From Marinobacter nauticus (GTDB lineage Bacteria; Pseudomonadota; Gammaproteobacteria; Enterobacterales; Shewanellaceae), in assembly GCF_019801015.1 (NCBI RefSeq), contig NZ_JAHVJZ010000001.1, positions 1 to 64,000 of the forward strand: 64,000 bases of DNA, given 5' to 3'. The notes below the pieces were generated by a model. The model saw nothing but the letters and a program-made list of their open reading frames with translations. It did no database searches and was not told the origin of the DNA. Made by a program: the position numbers and the translations under genes. Shown here piece after piece: positions 16,607 to 25,800 of this stretch (its first letter is position 1; every line of letters starts with the position of its first letter).

Positions 16607-18244
16607 ATGTCGCTACACTCCCGGGCAGGGGAACCTGCCCAGCAAGTCGATCTTGCAGACATCCCGCACCTGATCAGTGCGTATTACACCTTGTCCCCCC
16701 GGGCCGACTCTGTCGCCGAACAAGTCAGCTTTGGCACGTCCGGTCATCGGGGCAGTGCGCTGAAACGCAGCTTTAATCAAGCCCACATCCGCGCCATTGT
16801 CCAGGCGGTCGTGGATTACCGTCGCCAGGCGGGTATCCATGGTCCGATGCTGCTGGGTTACGACACCCATGCGTTGAGTCAGCCGGCGTTTTACACGGCG
16901 ATTGAGGTGCTGGCCGCCAATGGCGTCCGGGTTCACATCCAGAAAGATCGCGGTTTTCTGCCCACGCCGGTGCTCTCCTACGGCGTGATCCGCTACAACC
17001 GCAGCAGCGATGAGCTGGCCGACGGTCTGATTCTGACGCCCAGCCACAATCCTCCGGCGGATGGCGGCATCAAATACAACCCGCCCCACGGCGGGCCCGC
17101 GGACACCGACGTTACCGACTTTATTGCAGCACGTGCCAACCACTATCTGGCTCATGGGCTGGAAGGGGTGCGTTGGGTCAGCCACGACGTAGCGATGGCC
17201 ACGGCGCTGGTGGAGGAATGGGACCTGATTGGCGAGTACATTGAGGCGGTCGGCCAGGTGGTGGACGTGGAAGCCATCGCCAAATCCGGCGTTCGTCTTG
17301 GTGTTGACCCGCTCGGTGGCGCGTCGGTATCGGTGTGGCAACGTCTGGGTGAGCGCTATGGCCTGGATCTGACGGTGGTGAATGATCGGGTGGACGCGGC
17401 CTTTGGCTTTATGGCGCTGGATAAAGATGGCCAGATCCGCATGGACTGCTCCTCCAGCCACGCCATGGCGCCGTTGCTGGCGCTCAAAGACCAGTTCGAC
17501 CTTGCTCTGGCCAATGATCCCGACGCCGACCGTCATGGCATCGTGTGTCGGGATGGCGGCTTGATGAACCCCAACCATTTTCTGGCTGTGGCCATCGACT
17601 ACCTCCTGAGCCACCGTCAGCAGTGGCCGCAAGGGATCGCCGTTGGTAAGACACTGGTGTCCAGTGCCATCATCGATAAGGTGGTCGAGGCTAAAGGGCA
17701 TCCGTTGTATGAAGTGCCGGTCGGTTTTAAATGGTTTGTCGAAGGGCTGAGCCTGGGCACTTTGGCGTTTGGCGGCGAAGAGAGCGCCGGTGCCAGCTAC
17801 CTTGATCGCAAGGGGCAGGCATTCAGTACCGATAAAGACGGCTTTATCCTGTGCTTGCTGGCGGCCGAGATTCAGGCGGTGACCGGTGAAAGCCCGGCAA
17901 GCCACTATGGCCGCCTGGAAGCGCAGTTTGGCGAGCACTTTTATCGTCGTATCGATGCGCCAGCCACTGATAGCATCAAAGCCGCGTTCAAAACGCTGGA
18001 GCCGGAAAACCTGGCGTGCGATACCCTGGCGGGCGAGCCGGTGAAAGCCATATTGACCCGGGCACCCGGTAATCAGGCCAACATCGGGGGCCTGAAAATG
18101 GTGACGGAGCATGGCTGGTTTGCTGCTCGTCCCTCCGGTACCGAGCCGATCTACAAGATCTACGCCGAAAGCAGCCAGAGTGAGGCTCACCTTACTCAAC
18201 TGCTGGAGGAAGCTCAGGCGTTAATTGCCGCGCTCAGCAGCTAA
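16607..18244 (+). CDS. pgm: Phosphoglucomutase Pgm
   Basis: A 545-residue alpha-D-phosphohexomutase that interconverts glucose-1-phosphate and glucose-6-phosphate. It matches the E. coli enzyme (546 residues) in length. The phosphoserine loop LTPSHNPPADGG, the metal-binding DPDADRHG and the sugar-binding GGEESAG loop are present, and the C-terminal phosphate-contact motif (ARPSGTEP) is intact. Co-transcribed with seqA and followed by a terminator. Confidence 0.96.
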   Translation: MSLHSRAGEPAQQVDLADIPHLISAYYTLSPRADSVAEQVSFGTSGHRGSALKRSFNQAHIRAIVQAVVDYRRQAGIHGPMLLGYDTHALSQPAFYTAIEVLAANGVRVHIQKDRGFLPTPVLSYGVIRYNRSSDELADGLILTPSHNPPADGGIKYNPPHGGPADTDVTDFIAARANHYLAHGLEGVRWVSHDVAMATALVEEWDLIGEYIEAVGQVVDVEAIAKSGVRLGVDPLGGASVSVWQRLGERYGLDLTVVNDRVDAAFGFMALDKDGQIRMDCSSSHAMAPLLALKDQFDLALANDPDADRHGIVCRDGGLMNPNHFLAVAIDYLLSHRQQWPQGIAVGKTLVSSAIIDKVVEAKGHPLYEVPVGFKWFVEGLSLGTLAFGGEESAGASYLDRKGQAFSTDKDGFILCLLAAEIQAVTGESPASHYGRLEAQFGEHFYRRIDAPATDSIKAAFKTLEPENLACDTLAGEPVKAILTRAPGNQANIGGLKMVTEHGWFAARPSGTEPIYKIYAESSQSEAHLTQLLEEAQALIAALSS

Positions 18245-18251
18245 TCTATTC

Positions 18252-18276
18252 AGGGAGTCCTTGCGACTCCCTTTTT
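18252..18276 (+). terminator. pgm terminator
   Basis: AGGGAGTC-CTTGC-GACTCCCT hairpin followed by TTTTTC, 8 bp after the pgm stop. Confidence 0.85.
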
Positions 18277-18299
18277 CATGCCCTTGGAAGGAGTCGAAC

Positions 18300-19025
18300 G
18301 TGAACGTTAGAACCGCTTATGTCCGTCCAGCACTGATTTTGGCATTGGGGCTGATCCTGGCTTTGGGCTTGCTGGGGTACCAGATCACCCGCAGCGCTCT
18401 CGCGATTAAGGAGTACGAGCGCACCGTAACGGTAAAAGGTTTATCGGAGCGGGAAGAACCTGCCGATGCGGTGATATGGCCGATTCGGATAGTGGCGGCA
18501 GACAATGACCTGACCGCGCTTTACAACAAGTTGGAGCAGGACGCCCTGACCATCCAGACGTTTCTTACCCGTCAGGGCCTGGCGCCCAATGACATCACTC
18601 TGGCCCCGCCCACCGTGGTGGACAAACTGGCTCAACAATATGGCGGCTCCGCCGAAGTGCCGCTGCGCTACTCCGCCACGCAAAGCCTGACCGTCTATTC
18701 CGGTGATGTTGAAGGCACCCGACGCATCATGGGCGAGATCGCCACACTGGGGAAACAGGGCATTGTGATCAGCCAGGACGACTACCGGGGGGCAGTGCAA
18801 TATCTGTTTCTGCGGTTGAACGAAATCAAGCCCGGTATGGTGGAGGAAGCGACCACCAATGCGCGCTCCGTGGCGCAGAAGTTTGCCGAGGACTCCCAAA
18901 GTCAGCTGGGGAAAATCAAGCGCGCCAGTCAGGGCCAGTTTTCCATCAGCGACCGGGACGCCAATACCCCTTATATCAAGAAGATCCGCGTGGTTTCCAC
19001 GGTGGAGTACTACCTTTCAGACTGA
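18300..19025 (+). CDS. SIMPL-domain periplasmic protein
   Basis: A 241-residue protein with an N-terminal membrane anchor (residues 10-30) and a SIMPL (DUF541) domain. The hallmark VTVKGLSEREEPADAV at the start of the domain and the closing VVSTVEYYL strand are seen. SIMPL proteins are periplasmic or anchored and often linked to oxidative stress (E. coli YggE). The GTG at 18300 is chosen because AAGGAG lies six bases upstream. The next gene starts right after its stop. Confidence 0.83.
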   Translation: MNVRTAYVRPALILALGLILALGLLGYQITRSALAIKEYERTVTVKGLSEREEPADAVIWPIRIVAADNDLTALYNKLEQDALTIQTFLTRQGLAPNDITLAPPTVVDKLAQQYGGSAEVPLRYSATQSLTVYSGDVEGTRRIMGEIATLGKQGIVISQDDYRGAVQYLFLRLNEIKPGMVEEATTNARSVAQKFAEDSQSQLGKIKRASQGQFSISDRDANTPYIKKIRVVSTVEYYLSD

Positions 19026-19541
19026 ATGATGGACAACCCGATTTTTACCACTGAACGCTTGGTGATTCGTCCGCTTTGCCCGGCGGATCTGCCCTGGTTT
19101 GCCGCACTTGAAGCGGACCCGGAGGTGATGCGTTACACCGACCGGCCCCCCCAAACGCCAGAGCAGTCGGCCTTCGCGTTGCTCGAACTGGCCGGTCGGC
19201 GTGAGCTTGATGGCTCGTTGTGCCTTTGGGCGGTGATGTCCGCGGAGGGGGACGGCTTGGGGACGGCGGCCGTCTACCGCAATGACGACGGTCAATGGGA
19301 GATGGGCTACAAACTGCATCGACACTGCTGGGGCCGGGGGTTTGCCAGTGAGCTGGCCAGTGCGCTGGTGACCTACCTGGAGCACCAACTGTCCGGTGAA
19401 ACGTTGCATGCTTATGCATTCGCTGACAATGGCGCATCCTGCCGGATTCTGGAGAAGTGTGGATTCACGCTGAACCGTGAGTGGTACAACGCCGACTATC
19501 AGCTGCTGGATCGTCATTACCTGCGGATCCTGCCGGGTTAA
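19026..19541 (+). CDS. GNAT N-acetyltransferase, RimJ/RimL-like
   Basis: A 171-residue acetyl-CoA-dependent N-acetyltransferase. The opening FTTERLVIRPL is typical of RimJ/RimL-like GNATs, and the acetyl-CoA loop is seen as HCWGRGFASEL. The C-terminal NGASCRILEKCGF motif is standard. It begins on the base after the stop of the SIMPL gene, so the two are translationally coupled. Its target is unknown. Confidence 0.85.
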   Translation: MMDNPIFTTERLVIRPLCPADLPWFAALEADPEVMRYTDRPPQTPEQSAFALLELAGRRELDGSLCLWAVMSAEGDGLGTAAVYRNDDGQWEMGYKLHRHCWGRGFASELASALVTYLEHQLSGETLHAYAFADNGASCRILEKCGFTLNREWYNADYQLLDRHYLRILPG

Positions 19542-19707
19542 GCAGCTTGCGCTGACTGAGGTGGATTCGCCGAAAGAGTGCACGGGTATCGTTGGAAACG
19601 CCGGGATCTTACGGTTTTTTTGCAGATTGTATAAATTTTGTGAGTATGGATTTATGCATTTTAGGTAATCTAAACATCTGATCTGTTGTATCTATTTCAG
19701 GGAGCTC

Positions 19708-20121
19708 ATGTTTTTTACCACTGCCCGGCTTACGGTTCGCCCCGCTCAGGAAGAGGATGTCGGTTGGATGCCCGCGTGCCGGCACGCGCCCTCGTTGCAA
19801 CAACGGGAGCGGTTTGATGACCGGTTCCCGCCTTCGGTGGTTTTGGATCCCTCCGGCGAAGAGATCGGGGTGGTGTTTATCTGGCCCCAGCAGGCAAGGC
19901 ACTGGCGTCTGGAGTTCGCACTGCTGGAGTCCGCCACCGGCCAGGGCTATGCCAGGGAGATGATCCGCGCCTGGGGGCATCGCTTCCAGCAGAGCTGTCC
20001 TGGTGAGGCGCTGTTGGCCCAGGTGGAATCCGGTGATGATGCCGCCGAAGCGGTATTGCGCTTTGCCGGCTTTGAACCGCAGGCCGCTGGGGTCTACCGT
20101 CTGCCTGAAGCGTACCAATAA
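19708..20121 (+). CDS. Small GNAT-like acetyltransferase
   Basis: A 137-residue GNAT-like protein. It opens with FFTTARLTVRPAQEED, has the acetyl-CoA loop ESATGQGYAREM and ends with AEAVLRFAGFE. It is shorter than its neighbour (171 residues), with the region between strand 1 and the acetyl-CoA loop reduced. The 166-bp gap upstream is unusually AT-rich for this genome. It could be a diverged duplicate of the preceding GNAT, but the two share little beyond family motifs. Confidence 0.75.
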   Translation: MFFTTARLTVRPAQEEDVGWMPACRHAPSLQQRERFDDRFPPSVVLDPSGEEIGVVFIWPQQARHWRLEFALLESATGQGYAREMIRAWGHRFQQSCPGEALLAQVESGDDAAEAVLRFAGFEPQAAGVYRLPEAYQ

Positions 20122-20199
20122 GTCCCCTCTGCTACTCGGTGTTTGTTTTGCCAAAATGGAGATAGGCTTACCTTTTACCGTGATGCAGAGGACCCTGTG

Positions 20200-20676
20200 A
20201 TGATTGCCGTTGGAGATGCTCTACCCCCCGTTGTGTTTACCCGGCTCGGTGCGAATGGCATGGAAACCCTGGATAACCGCTATTTTGAGGGGCGTACCGT
20301 CGTGTTGTTTGCGGTCCCGGGGGCCTTTACGCCTACGTGCAGTGAGGCCCACCTGCCCGGATACGTGGTGCTGGCGGATAAATTGAAAGCGGGGGGCGTT
20401 GATGCCATTGCCTGCGTGGCGGTTAACGATGCCTTTGTGATGAAAGCCTGGGGCGAGAGTCAGAATGCCGAAGCGATCGATATGCTCGCGGATGGCGATG
20501 GCGCCACCCATAAAGCGCTGGGACTCAGTATGGAAACCGGTAACTTTGGCGGTGTCCGTGCGCAGCGTTATGCCATGGTAGTGAAGGACAATGTGGTCAC
20601 GCTGCTGAACGTCGAAGCCCCCAAAGCGTTCGAGGTCAGTGACGCTGAAACGGTGCTCAAAGCGCTGACTCAGTAA
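20200..20676 (+). CDS. Peroxiredoxin (Prx5 / hybrid type)
   Basis: A 158-residue thiol peroxidase that reduces hydrogen peroxide and organic peroxides. The active-site motif PGAFTPTCS places the peroxidatic Cys at residue 47. It belongs to the Prx5-like branch by this motif and length. There is no C-terminal glutaredoxin domain, so it must use an external thiol. The ATG at 20200 is preferred over the frame start at 20143 because it gives the family N-terminus. A terminator follows. Confidence 0.9.
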   Translation: MIAVGDALPPVVFTRLGANGMETLDNRYFEGRTVVLFAVPGAFTPTCSEAHLPGYVVLADKLKAGGVDAIACVAVNDAFVMKAWGESQNAEAIDMLADGDGATHKALGLSMETGNFGGVRAQRYAMVVKDNVVTLLNVEAPKAFEVSDAETVLKALTQ

Positions 20677-20680
20677 CCGA

Positions 20681-20705
20681 AAGGGGGCCAACTGGCCCCC
20701 TTTTG
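20681..20705 (+). terminator. Peroxiredoxin terminator
   Basis: AAGGGGGCCA-ACT-GGCCCCCTTTT hairpin with a short T run immediately after the stop. Confidence 0.85.
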
Positions 20706-20764
20706 CTGACGACAAGGGTGCAACCGGGTACACTTCGCCCACCCAAGCCAAACGAGTAACGCCG

Positions 20765-21700
20765 ATGTCGATCCAGTGGTTTCCCGGCCATATGAACAAA
20801 GCCCGCAACGAGATCCGCGAGGTCATGCCCCAGATGGACGTGATCATCGAGGTTCTGGATGCGCGCATCCCCTACAGCAGCGAAAACCCGATGGTGGCGA
20901 AGCTGCGCAAGGAAAAGCCGGTGATCAAGATCCTGAACAAGGCGGACCTGGCGGATCCCGAACTGACCCAGGAGTGGATGGCTTACCTGGAGCAGGAGCG
21001 CGGCGTAAAAACGCTGGCGCTGGCGGACGATAAAGTCAGCCATATCCATAAGATCACCGAGCTTTGTCAGAAGCTGGTTCCCACTAAAGTGGGTCCCGGT
21101 AAGCAGATTAAGGCCATGATCATGGGGATCCCCAATGTGGGCAAATCCACGCTGATCAATACCCTGGCGGGACGTGTTGTTGCCAAAACCGGTAACGAGC
21201 CGGCGGTGACCAAGGCGCAGCAGCGCATCAAGCTGGATGACGGCATCATGCTGTACGACACCCCGGGGATGCTCTGGCCCAAGCTGGAGAACGAGCATTA
21301 CGGCTACCGTCTGGCCGCCACTGGCGCGATTCGCGATACCGTTGTGGTTTACGAGGACGTGGGCAGCTACGTCTCCGAGTACCTGTTGCAAGCCTATCCG
21401 GAACTGCTGAAAGCCCGTTACAAGCTGGATGAACTGCCCCAGACCGACTGGGAGTTTATGGAGATGGCGGGCAAACAGCGGGGCTGTGTTCGCTCCGGTA
21501 ACCAGGTGGACTTTACCAAGTTCGGCACCATTCTGATTAACGAGCTGCGAAACGGCACCCTGGGTCGCATCACGCTCGAAACGCCACAGATGAAAGAGCA
21601 GGAAGAGGCGGCGCTGGCCATCGCTCGTGAAAAAGCGGAAGCGGAAAAAGAGGCCAAAGCGCAGGAGCGTGGTAAAAAACGCAGCAAGCGTCGACGCTGA
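20765..21700 (+). CDS. ylqF: Ribosome biogenesis GTPase YlqF/RbgA
   Basis: A 311-residue circularly permuted GTPase that acts in late 50S subunit assembly. Motif order is G4 (NKAD) before G1 (GIPNVGKST) and G3 (DTPG), the hallmark of the YlqF/YawG class. The opening IQWFPGHMNKA is the family signature. The C-terminal end is a lysine- and arginine-rich tail (about 280-311), likely for rRNA contact. A terminator follows. Confidence 0.92.
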   Translation: MSIQWFPGHMNKARNEIREVMPQMDVIIEVLDARIPYSSENPMVAKLRKEKPVIKILNKADLADPELTQEWMAYLEQERGVKTLALADDKVSHIHKITELCQKLVPTKVGPGKQIKAMIMGIPNVGKSTLINTLAGRVVAKTGNEPAVTKAQQRIKLDDGIMLYDTPGMLWPKLENEHYGYRLAATGAIRDTVVVYEDVGSYVSEYLLQAYPELLKARYKLDELPQTDWEFMEMAGKQRGCVRSGNQVDFTKFGTILINELRNGTLGRITLETPQMKEQEEAALAIAREKAEAEKEAKAQERGKKRSKRRR

Positions 21701-21714
21701 GCGGCGAGGTACAG

Positions 21715-21744
21715 AAAGCCGGGACATTATGCCCGGCTTTTTTG
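21715..21744. terminator. Bidirectional terminator between ylqF and msrA
   Basis: AAAGCCGGG-ACATTATG-CCCGGCTTT with a T run. It lies between two converging genes. Confidence 0.85.
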
Positions 21745-21754
21745 TGCCCGAATG

Positions 21755-22246
21755 TCAGTAGAACGGCAGGTGGCAGGTAGGCTGATTGTTTTTGGCGAGG
21801 TAGTTCTGGTGGTACTCCTCGGCACGCCAGAACGTGACCGCCGGGGCGATCTCAGTGACGATGGTTTTGTCTTTCCAGTAGCCATGAGTCTGCTGCTGGT
21901 GTTTGGCGTGCTCTGCCGCATCCCTTTGCGCTTCGTCATGATAAAAAATCACCGAGCGGTACTGGCTGCCTTTATCGACGCCCTGACGGTTGAGCGTGGT
22001 CGGATTGTGGTGTTGCCAGAAGAACGTCAGCAGAGTGGCAAAGCTGACTTCGCCAGGGTCATAGGTGACCTGGACCACTTCAGCATGTCCGGTCTGCCCG
22101 CTTTTTACCTCAGGGTAAGTGGGGTGGTCCACATGGCCACCCATGTAGCCACAAGCCACCGACTTCACGCCCGCAATCTGTCTCAGAAAGTGCTCAACCC
22201 CCCAAAAACAGCCTGCGCCAAAGGTGGCAATCGCGTACTGACTCAT
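21755..22246 (-). CDS. msrA: Peptide methionine sulfoxide reductase MsrA
   Basis: A 163-residue enzyme that reduces methionine S-sulfoxide in proteins. The catalytic motif GAGCFWGVE carries Cys13, and the GYMGG and GHAEVVQVTYDP segments are standard. There is no MsrB fusion. The ATG at 22246 follows a GGGAGAG site and gives the family start. It is cytoplasmic, with no signal peptide in the chosen start. Confidence 0.94.
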   Translation of the reverse strand: MSQYAIATFGAGCFWGVEHFLRQIAGVKSVACGYMGGHVDHPTYPEVKSGQTGHAEVVQVTYDPGEVSFATLLTFFWQHHNPTTLNRQGVDKGSQYRSVIFYHDEAQRDAAEHAKHQQQTHGYWKDKTIVTEIAPAVTFWRAEEYHQNYLAKNNQPTCHLPFY

Positions 22247-22437
22247 AACTACTCTCCCTGAACGTGTGCCCGCGGTGCTCATTATTTTTGGCTCGGCCGC
22301 GGACGTTTGGATGGCTAAACATCCAGAAGCCTAACCCAGGAAGAGCAATTTGCCAAGCACCAAGTTGCCCCCGTGCTGGCTTGCGGTAATGACGCTGTTA
22401 CAATGGGCCGCAAAATGAAGTCTCCAAGGAGAGAGAT

Positions 22438-23457
22438 GTGCTTCAAGACAACATGGATCTGCTCGCCCACACTCTGGCCCACCCCCACCAATTGCCCGCC
22501 GAAGAACGTTTCACGCTGGATAATGGCATTCAGGTACACCTCAGTGACGTTGGCGTTCTGACGCTTGAGCCCGAAGGGAAAACCCAACAGGACATCGTGC
22601 TTTCCGCGGGTGTGCACGGCAATGAAACTGCCCCCATCGAGATGCTGAACGCCCTGCTGCGTGAGGTATTGAGCGGTGTGCGCCCACTGCGCAGCCGTTT
22701 GCTGGTGCTGCTGGGCAACCCGCCAGCGATGGTGGCAGGAAAGCGCGAACTTGAGGTAAACCTCAATCGACTTTTCAGCGGTGCACACCGTCAGGGCGAC
22801 AGCGACGAGCATCAGCGGGCGGCCCTGCTTGAACGCCGGGTTCGTGCCTTCTTTGAAGCGCCGGAAGCGGGCCGCCGTCGTTACCATTACGATCTGCACA
22901 CCGCGATCCGCGATTCCCGCCGAGAGAAGTTTGCCATCTATCCGTTCCGTCATGGTCGGCCATGGCGCTGGCAGCAGATCGACTTCCTGGCCAGTGGTGG
23001 GGTGGATACCATTTTGCTGTCTCACAACCCCACCACCACCTTCAGCTACTTTTCCTCCAATGAGTTCGGTGCCGATGCGTTCACCGTCGAGCTTGGCAAG
23101 GTGTACCCCTTTGGCCAGAACGATCTGACCCGGCTGGACGCCATCAAAGGCCAGTTGGGCCGGCTGTTGGCTGAAGAGCCTTTGGCGCTGGAATCTGTCG
23201 ACCGCACTCAGGTGACGGTGTTCGATGTGGCCCAGGTGATTGATAAGCAAAGTGATCAGTTTGCCTTCACGTTTGCCGACAATGAGGCCAATTTCACGCC
23301 TTTCCCCCAAGGGCATCTGCTGGCGACCGATGGCGAAGCCGAGCATCACGTGCTGGCGGAGGAGGAGGCGATCGTGTTCCCGAATCCCCGTGTTGCCAAC
23401 GGCCAGCGTGCGCTGCTGACGGTTGTCCCTGTGGGGTCAGACCAGCCCTTCGAGTGA
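22438..23457 (+). CDS. astE: Succinylglutamate desuccinylase / aspartoacylase family, AstE-like
   Basis: A 339-residue zinc hydrolase of the AstE/AspA family. The zinc motif HGNETAP (HxxE), the NPPAM segment and the third ligand in DLHTAIR match AstE, which releases succinate from N-succinylglutamate in the last step of arginine succinyltransferase catabolism. The GTG at 22438 follows AAGGAG by five bases. No other ast gene is in the window, so the pathway assignment rests on family similarity. Confidence 0.85.
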   Translation: MLQDNMDLLAHTLAHPHQLPAEERFTLDNGIQVHLSDVGVLTLEPEGKTQQDIVLSAGVHGNETAPIEMLNALLREVLSGVRPLRSRLLVLLGNPPAMVAGKRELEVNLNRLFSGAHRQGDSDEHQRAALLERRVRAFFEAPEAGRRRYHYDLHTAIRDSRREKFAIYPFRHGRPWRWQQIDFLASGGVDTILLSHNPTTTFSYFSSNEFGADAFTVELGKVYPFGQNDLTRLDAIKGQLGRLLAEEPLALESVDRTQVTVFDVAQVIDKQSDQFAFTFADNEANFTPFPQGHLLATDGEAEHHVLAEEEAIVFPNPRVANGQRALLTVVPVGSDQPFE

Positions 23458-23532
23458 GCCAATGTAAATTCCCTTGTACAGCCCGGCGGCAGAGACGCCG
23501 GGTCTGCTCCTGCCTGGGAGGTTGTTAAGCAG

Positions 23533-23548
23533 TTTACGTAAAGGTAAC
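23533..23548. promoter_or_regulatory. Imperfect palindrome upstream of the bkd operon (possible LiuR/MerR-type operator)
   Basis: TTTACGT-AA-AGGTAAC is an inverted repeat (5 of 7 positions), about 82 bp upstream of the E1 alpha start. From memory, the branched-chain amino acid regulators of Shewanella relatives (LiuR, a MerR-family protein) use a TTTACGT-type palindrome. The regulator identity is therefore an inference. Confidence 0.35.
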
Positions 23549-23629
23549 GTGAGCCGGACAAACTATAACGATAAGAAGTGCCTGGTGTGTGATGCCAGGA
23601 ACCAACAAGCAACCATTGGGACAGTAACG

Positions 23630-24811
23630 ATGACGGACAGTTCGACCTTGGATGCGGTGAGCCACCAGGCTGCCTTTACCGAGGGCCAGGCATTGGCCAT
23701 TCCCACCCTCAAGATTCTTCAGGCGGATGGCACGCCCTATGACGATGCCGTAATGCCGATGATCGACAAGGATCTGGCGCTCAAGATCTACGATACCTGC
23801 GCGTTTATCCGTGTTCTGGATGAGCGGATGCTGGCGGCACAGCGCCAGGGGCGGATCAGTTTCTACATGACCTGCACCGGTGAAGAAGCGGCCGTAACCG
23901 GCTCCGCTGCCGCGCTGGAGCAGCAGGACATGATCATGGCTCAGTACCGCGAACAGGCGGCGCTGCGCTACCGGGGCTTCAGTACTGAAGAGTTTATGAA
24001 CCAGATGTTTTCCAATGCGAAAGATCTGGGCAAAGGGCGGCAGATGCCGATCCACTATGGCTCTGCGGCATTGAACTACATGACCATCTCATCGCCGCTG
24101 GGAACTCAGATCCCCCAGGCCGCGGGATACGCCTATGGCCAGAAACTGGCTGGGGATCCGGCCGTCACCATCTGCTACTTCGGTGAAGGGGCCGCGTCAG
24201 AAGGGGACTTCCATGCGGGCCTGAACATGGCCGCAGTGCACCAGGCGCCGGTGATCTTCTTCTGCCGTAATAACGGCTATGCCATCTCCACCCCCTCTAA
24301 TGAGCAGTTTGCCGGCGATGGCATTGGCCCTCGTGGCGTTGGTTACGGGATCCGCACCATCCGCGTCGATGGCAATGACATGTTGGCGGTGCTGGCGGCG
24401 ACCCAACAGGCCCGCGCCGTCGCACTGTCAGAAAACTGCCCGGTGCTGATTGAAGCGATGACTTACCGGCTCGGCGCCCACTCCAGCTCCGATGACCCGA
24501 CCGGCTACCGCTCCCGCGAAGAGGAAGCGAAGTGGCGTGAGCACGATCCGGTGCTGCGCTACAAGCTCTGGCTGATCAACAAAGGCTGGTGGAGCGAAGC
24601 GGAAGATGAAGTGCTTTATCAGACCTATCGGGAAGAGGTACTGGCGGCCGTAAAAGTGGCGGAAAAAGTGCCGGCTCCGGGGATCGACACTCTGGTGTCC
24701 GACGTCTACGACACCGTGCCCAAGCATCTGGCGGACCAACTGGAATCCGTGCGTGAGCAGGTGAAGCAGTACCCCGAGTATTACCCGAAAACCGCCGGCA
24801 AGGAGGCCTGA
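23630..24811 (+). CDS. bkdA1: Branched-chain 2-oxoacid dehydrogenase E1 component, alpha subunit
   Basis: A 393-residue thiamine-diphosphate-dependent subunit of the branched-chain keto acid dehydrogenase. It carries the TPP motif ([16 protein letters not shown] to FFCRNN). A conserved [12 protein letters not shown] segment, a phosphorylation-loop-like region in the family, supports branched-chain rather than pyruvate specificity. The ATG at 23630 gives a normal start; the open frame upstream to 23474 is not supported. The start of E1 beta follows only 2 bp later. Confidence 0.93.
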   Translation: MTDSSTLDAVSHQAAFTEGQALAIPTLKILQADGTPYDDAVMPMIDKDLALKIYDTCAFIRVLDERMLAAQRQGRISFYMTCTGEEAAVTGSAAALEQQDMIMAQYREQAALRYRGFSTEEFMNQMFSNAKDLGKGRQMPIHYGSAALNYMTISSPLGTQIPQAAGYAYGQKLAGDPAVTICYFGEGAASEGDFHAGLNMAAVHQAPVIFFCRNNGYAISTPSNEQFAGDGIGPRGVGYGIRTIRVDGNDMLAVLAATQQARAVALSENCPVLIEAMTYRLGAHSSSDDPTGYRSREEEAKWREHDPVLRYKLWLINKGWWSEAEDEVLYQTYREEVLAAVKVAEKVPAPGIDTLVSDVYDTVPKHLADQLESVREQVKQYPEYYPKTAGKEA

Positions 24812-24813
24812 TC

Positions 24814-25791
24814 ATGGCGCAAATGAATCTGTTGCAGGCGATCAATAACGCCCTGGACATTGCGATGGCTGCCGACGAGCGCGTGCTCTGTTTCGGCGAA
24901 GATGTGGGTCACTTTGGCGGGGTATTCCGCGCCACCGCGAAACTGCAGGATAAGTACGGCAAAGCCCGCTGCTTCAATACCCCGCTGACCGAGCAGGGCA
25001 TCATCGGATTTGCCAACGGCCTGGCCGCCCAGGGTCACCGCCCGGTGGCGGAGATCCAGTTCGCGGATTACATCTTTCCGGCGTTCGATCAGATCGTCAA
25101 CGAGTCGGCCAAGTTCCGTTACCGCTCAGGCAACGAGTTCAATGTCGGCGGCCTGACCATCCGTACCCCTTATGGCGGTGGTATTGCCGGTGGTCACTAC
25201 CACTCCCAGTCGCCGGAAGCCTACTTCACCCAGACTCCGGGTCTGAAAGTGGTGGTGCCCCGTAATCCCTACCAGGCCAAAGGCCTGCTGCTGGCCTCCA
25301 TCCGTGATGACAACCCGGTGGTGTTCTTCGAGCCGAAGCGGATCTACCGGGCCTCAGTGGGTGAGGTGCCGGAGGAGGATTACCAGCTGCCGCTGTCCGA
25401 GGCGGAAGTGGTGAAAGAGGGCACCGACATTACTCTGCTGGGCTGGGGTGCCCAGATGGAGCTGATTGAAAACGCCGCGCAGCGCGCCGAAGCGATGGGC
25501 ATCAGCTGCGAGATCATCGATCTTCGTACCCTGCTGCCCTGGGATGTAGAGACAGTTGCCGCCTCTGTTGAGAAGACCGGACGACTGCTGATCTCTCATG
25601 AAGCACCACTGACCGGCGGTTTTGCCGGCGAGATCTCCGCCACCATCCAGGAACGTTGCTTCCTCTATCTGGAGTCGCCGATTGCCCGTGTTTGTGGGGT
25701 TGATACCCCCTATCCGCTGATGCTGGAAAAAGAGCATATGGCCAACGAGCACAAGATTTTCGAGGCGATCAAAGCCTCGGTGAACTTCTAA
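24814..25791 (+). CDS. bkdA2: Branched-chain 2-oxoacid dehydrogenase E1 component, beta subunit
   Basis: A 325-residue beta subunit that pairs with E1 alpha. The pyrimidine-binding region ([17 protein letters not shown]) and the transketolase C-terminal domain ([12 protein letters not shown] onward) are present. It lies between E1 alpha and E2 with gaps of 2 and 9 bp, so the three are one transcription unit. The complex is cytoplasmic. Confidence 0.94.
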   Translation: MAQMNLLQAINNALDIAMAADERVLCFGEDVGHFGGVFRATAKLQDKYGKARCFNTPLTEQGIIGFANGLAAQGHRPVAEIQFADYIFPAFDQIVNESAKFRYRSGNEFNVGGLTIRTPYGGGIAGGHYHSQSPEAYFTQTPGLKVVVPRNPYQAKGLLLASIRDDNPVVFFEPKRIYRASVGEVPEEDYQLPLSEAEVVKEGTDITLLGWGAQMELIENAAQRAEAMGISCEIIDLRTLLPWDVETVAASVEKTGRLLISHEAPLTGGFAGEISATIQERCFLYLESPIARVCGVDTPYPLMLEKEHMANEHKIFEAIKASVNF

Positions 25792-25800
25792 GGAGCGGAC

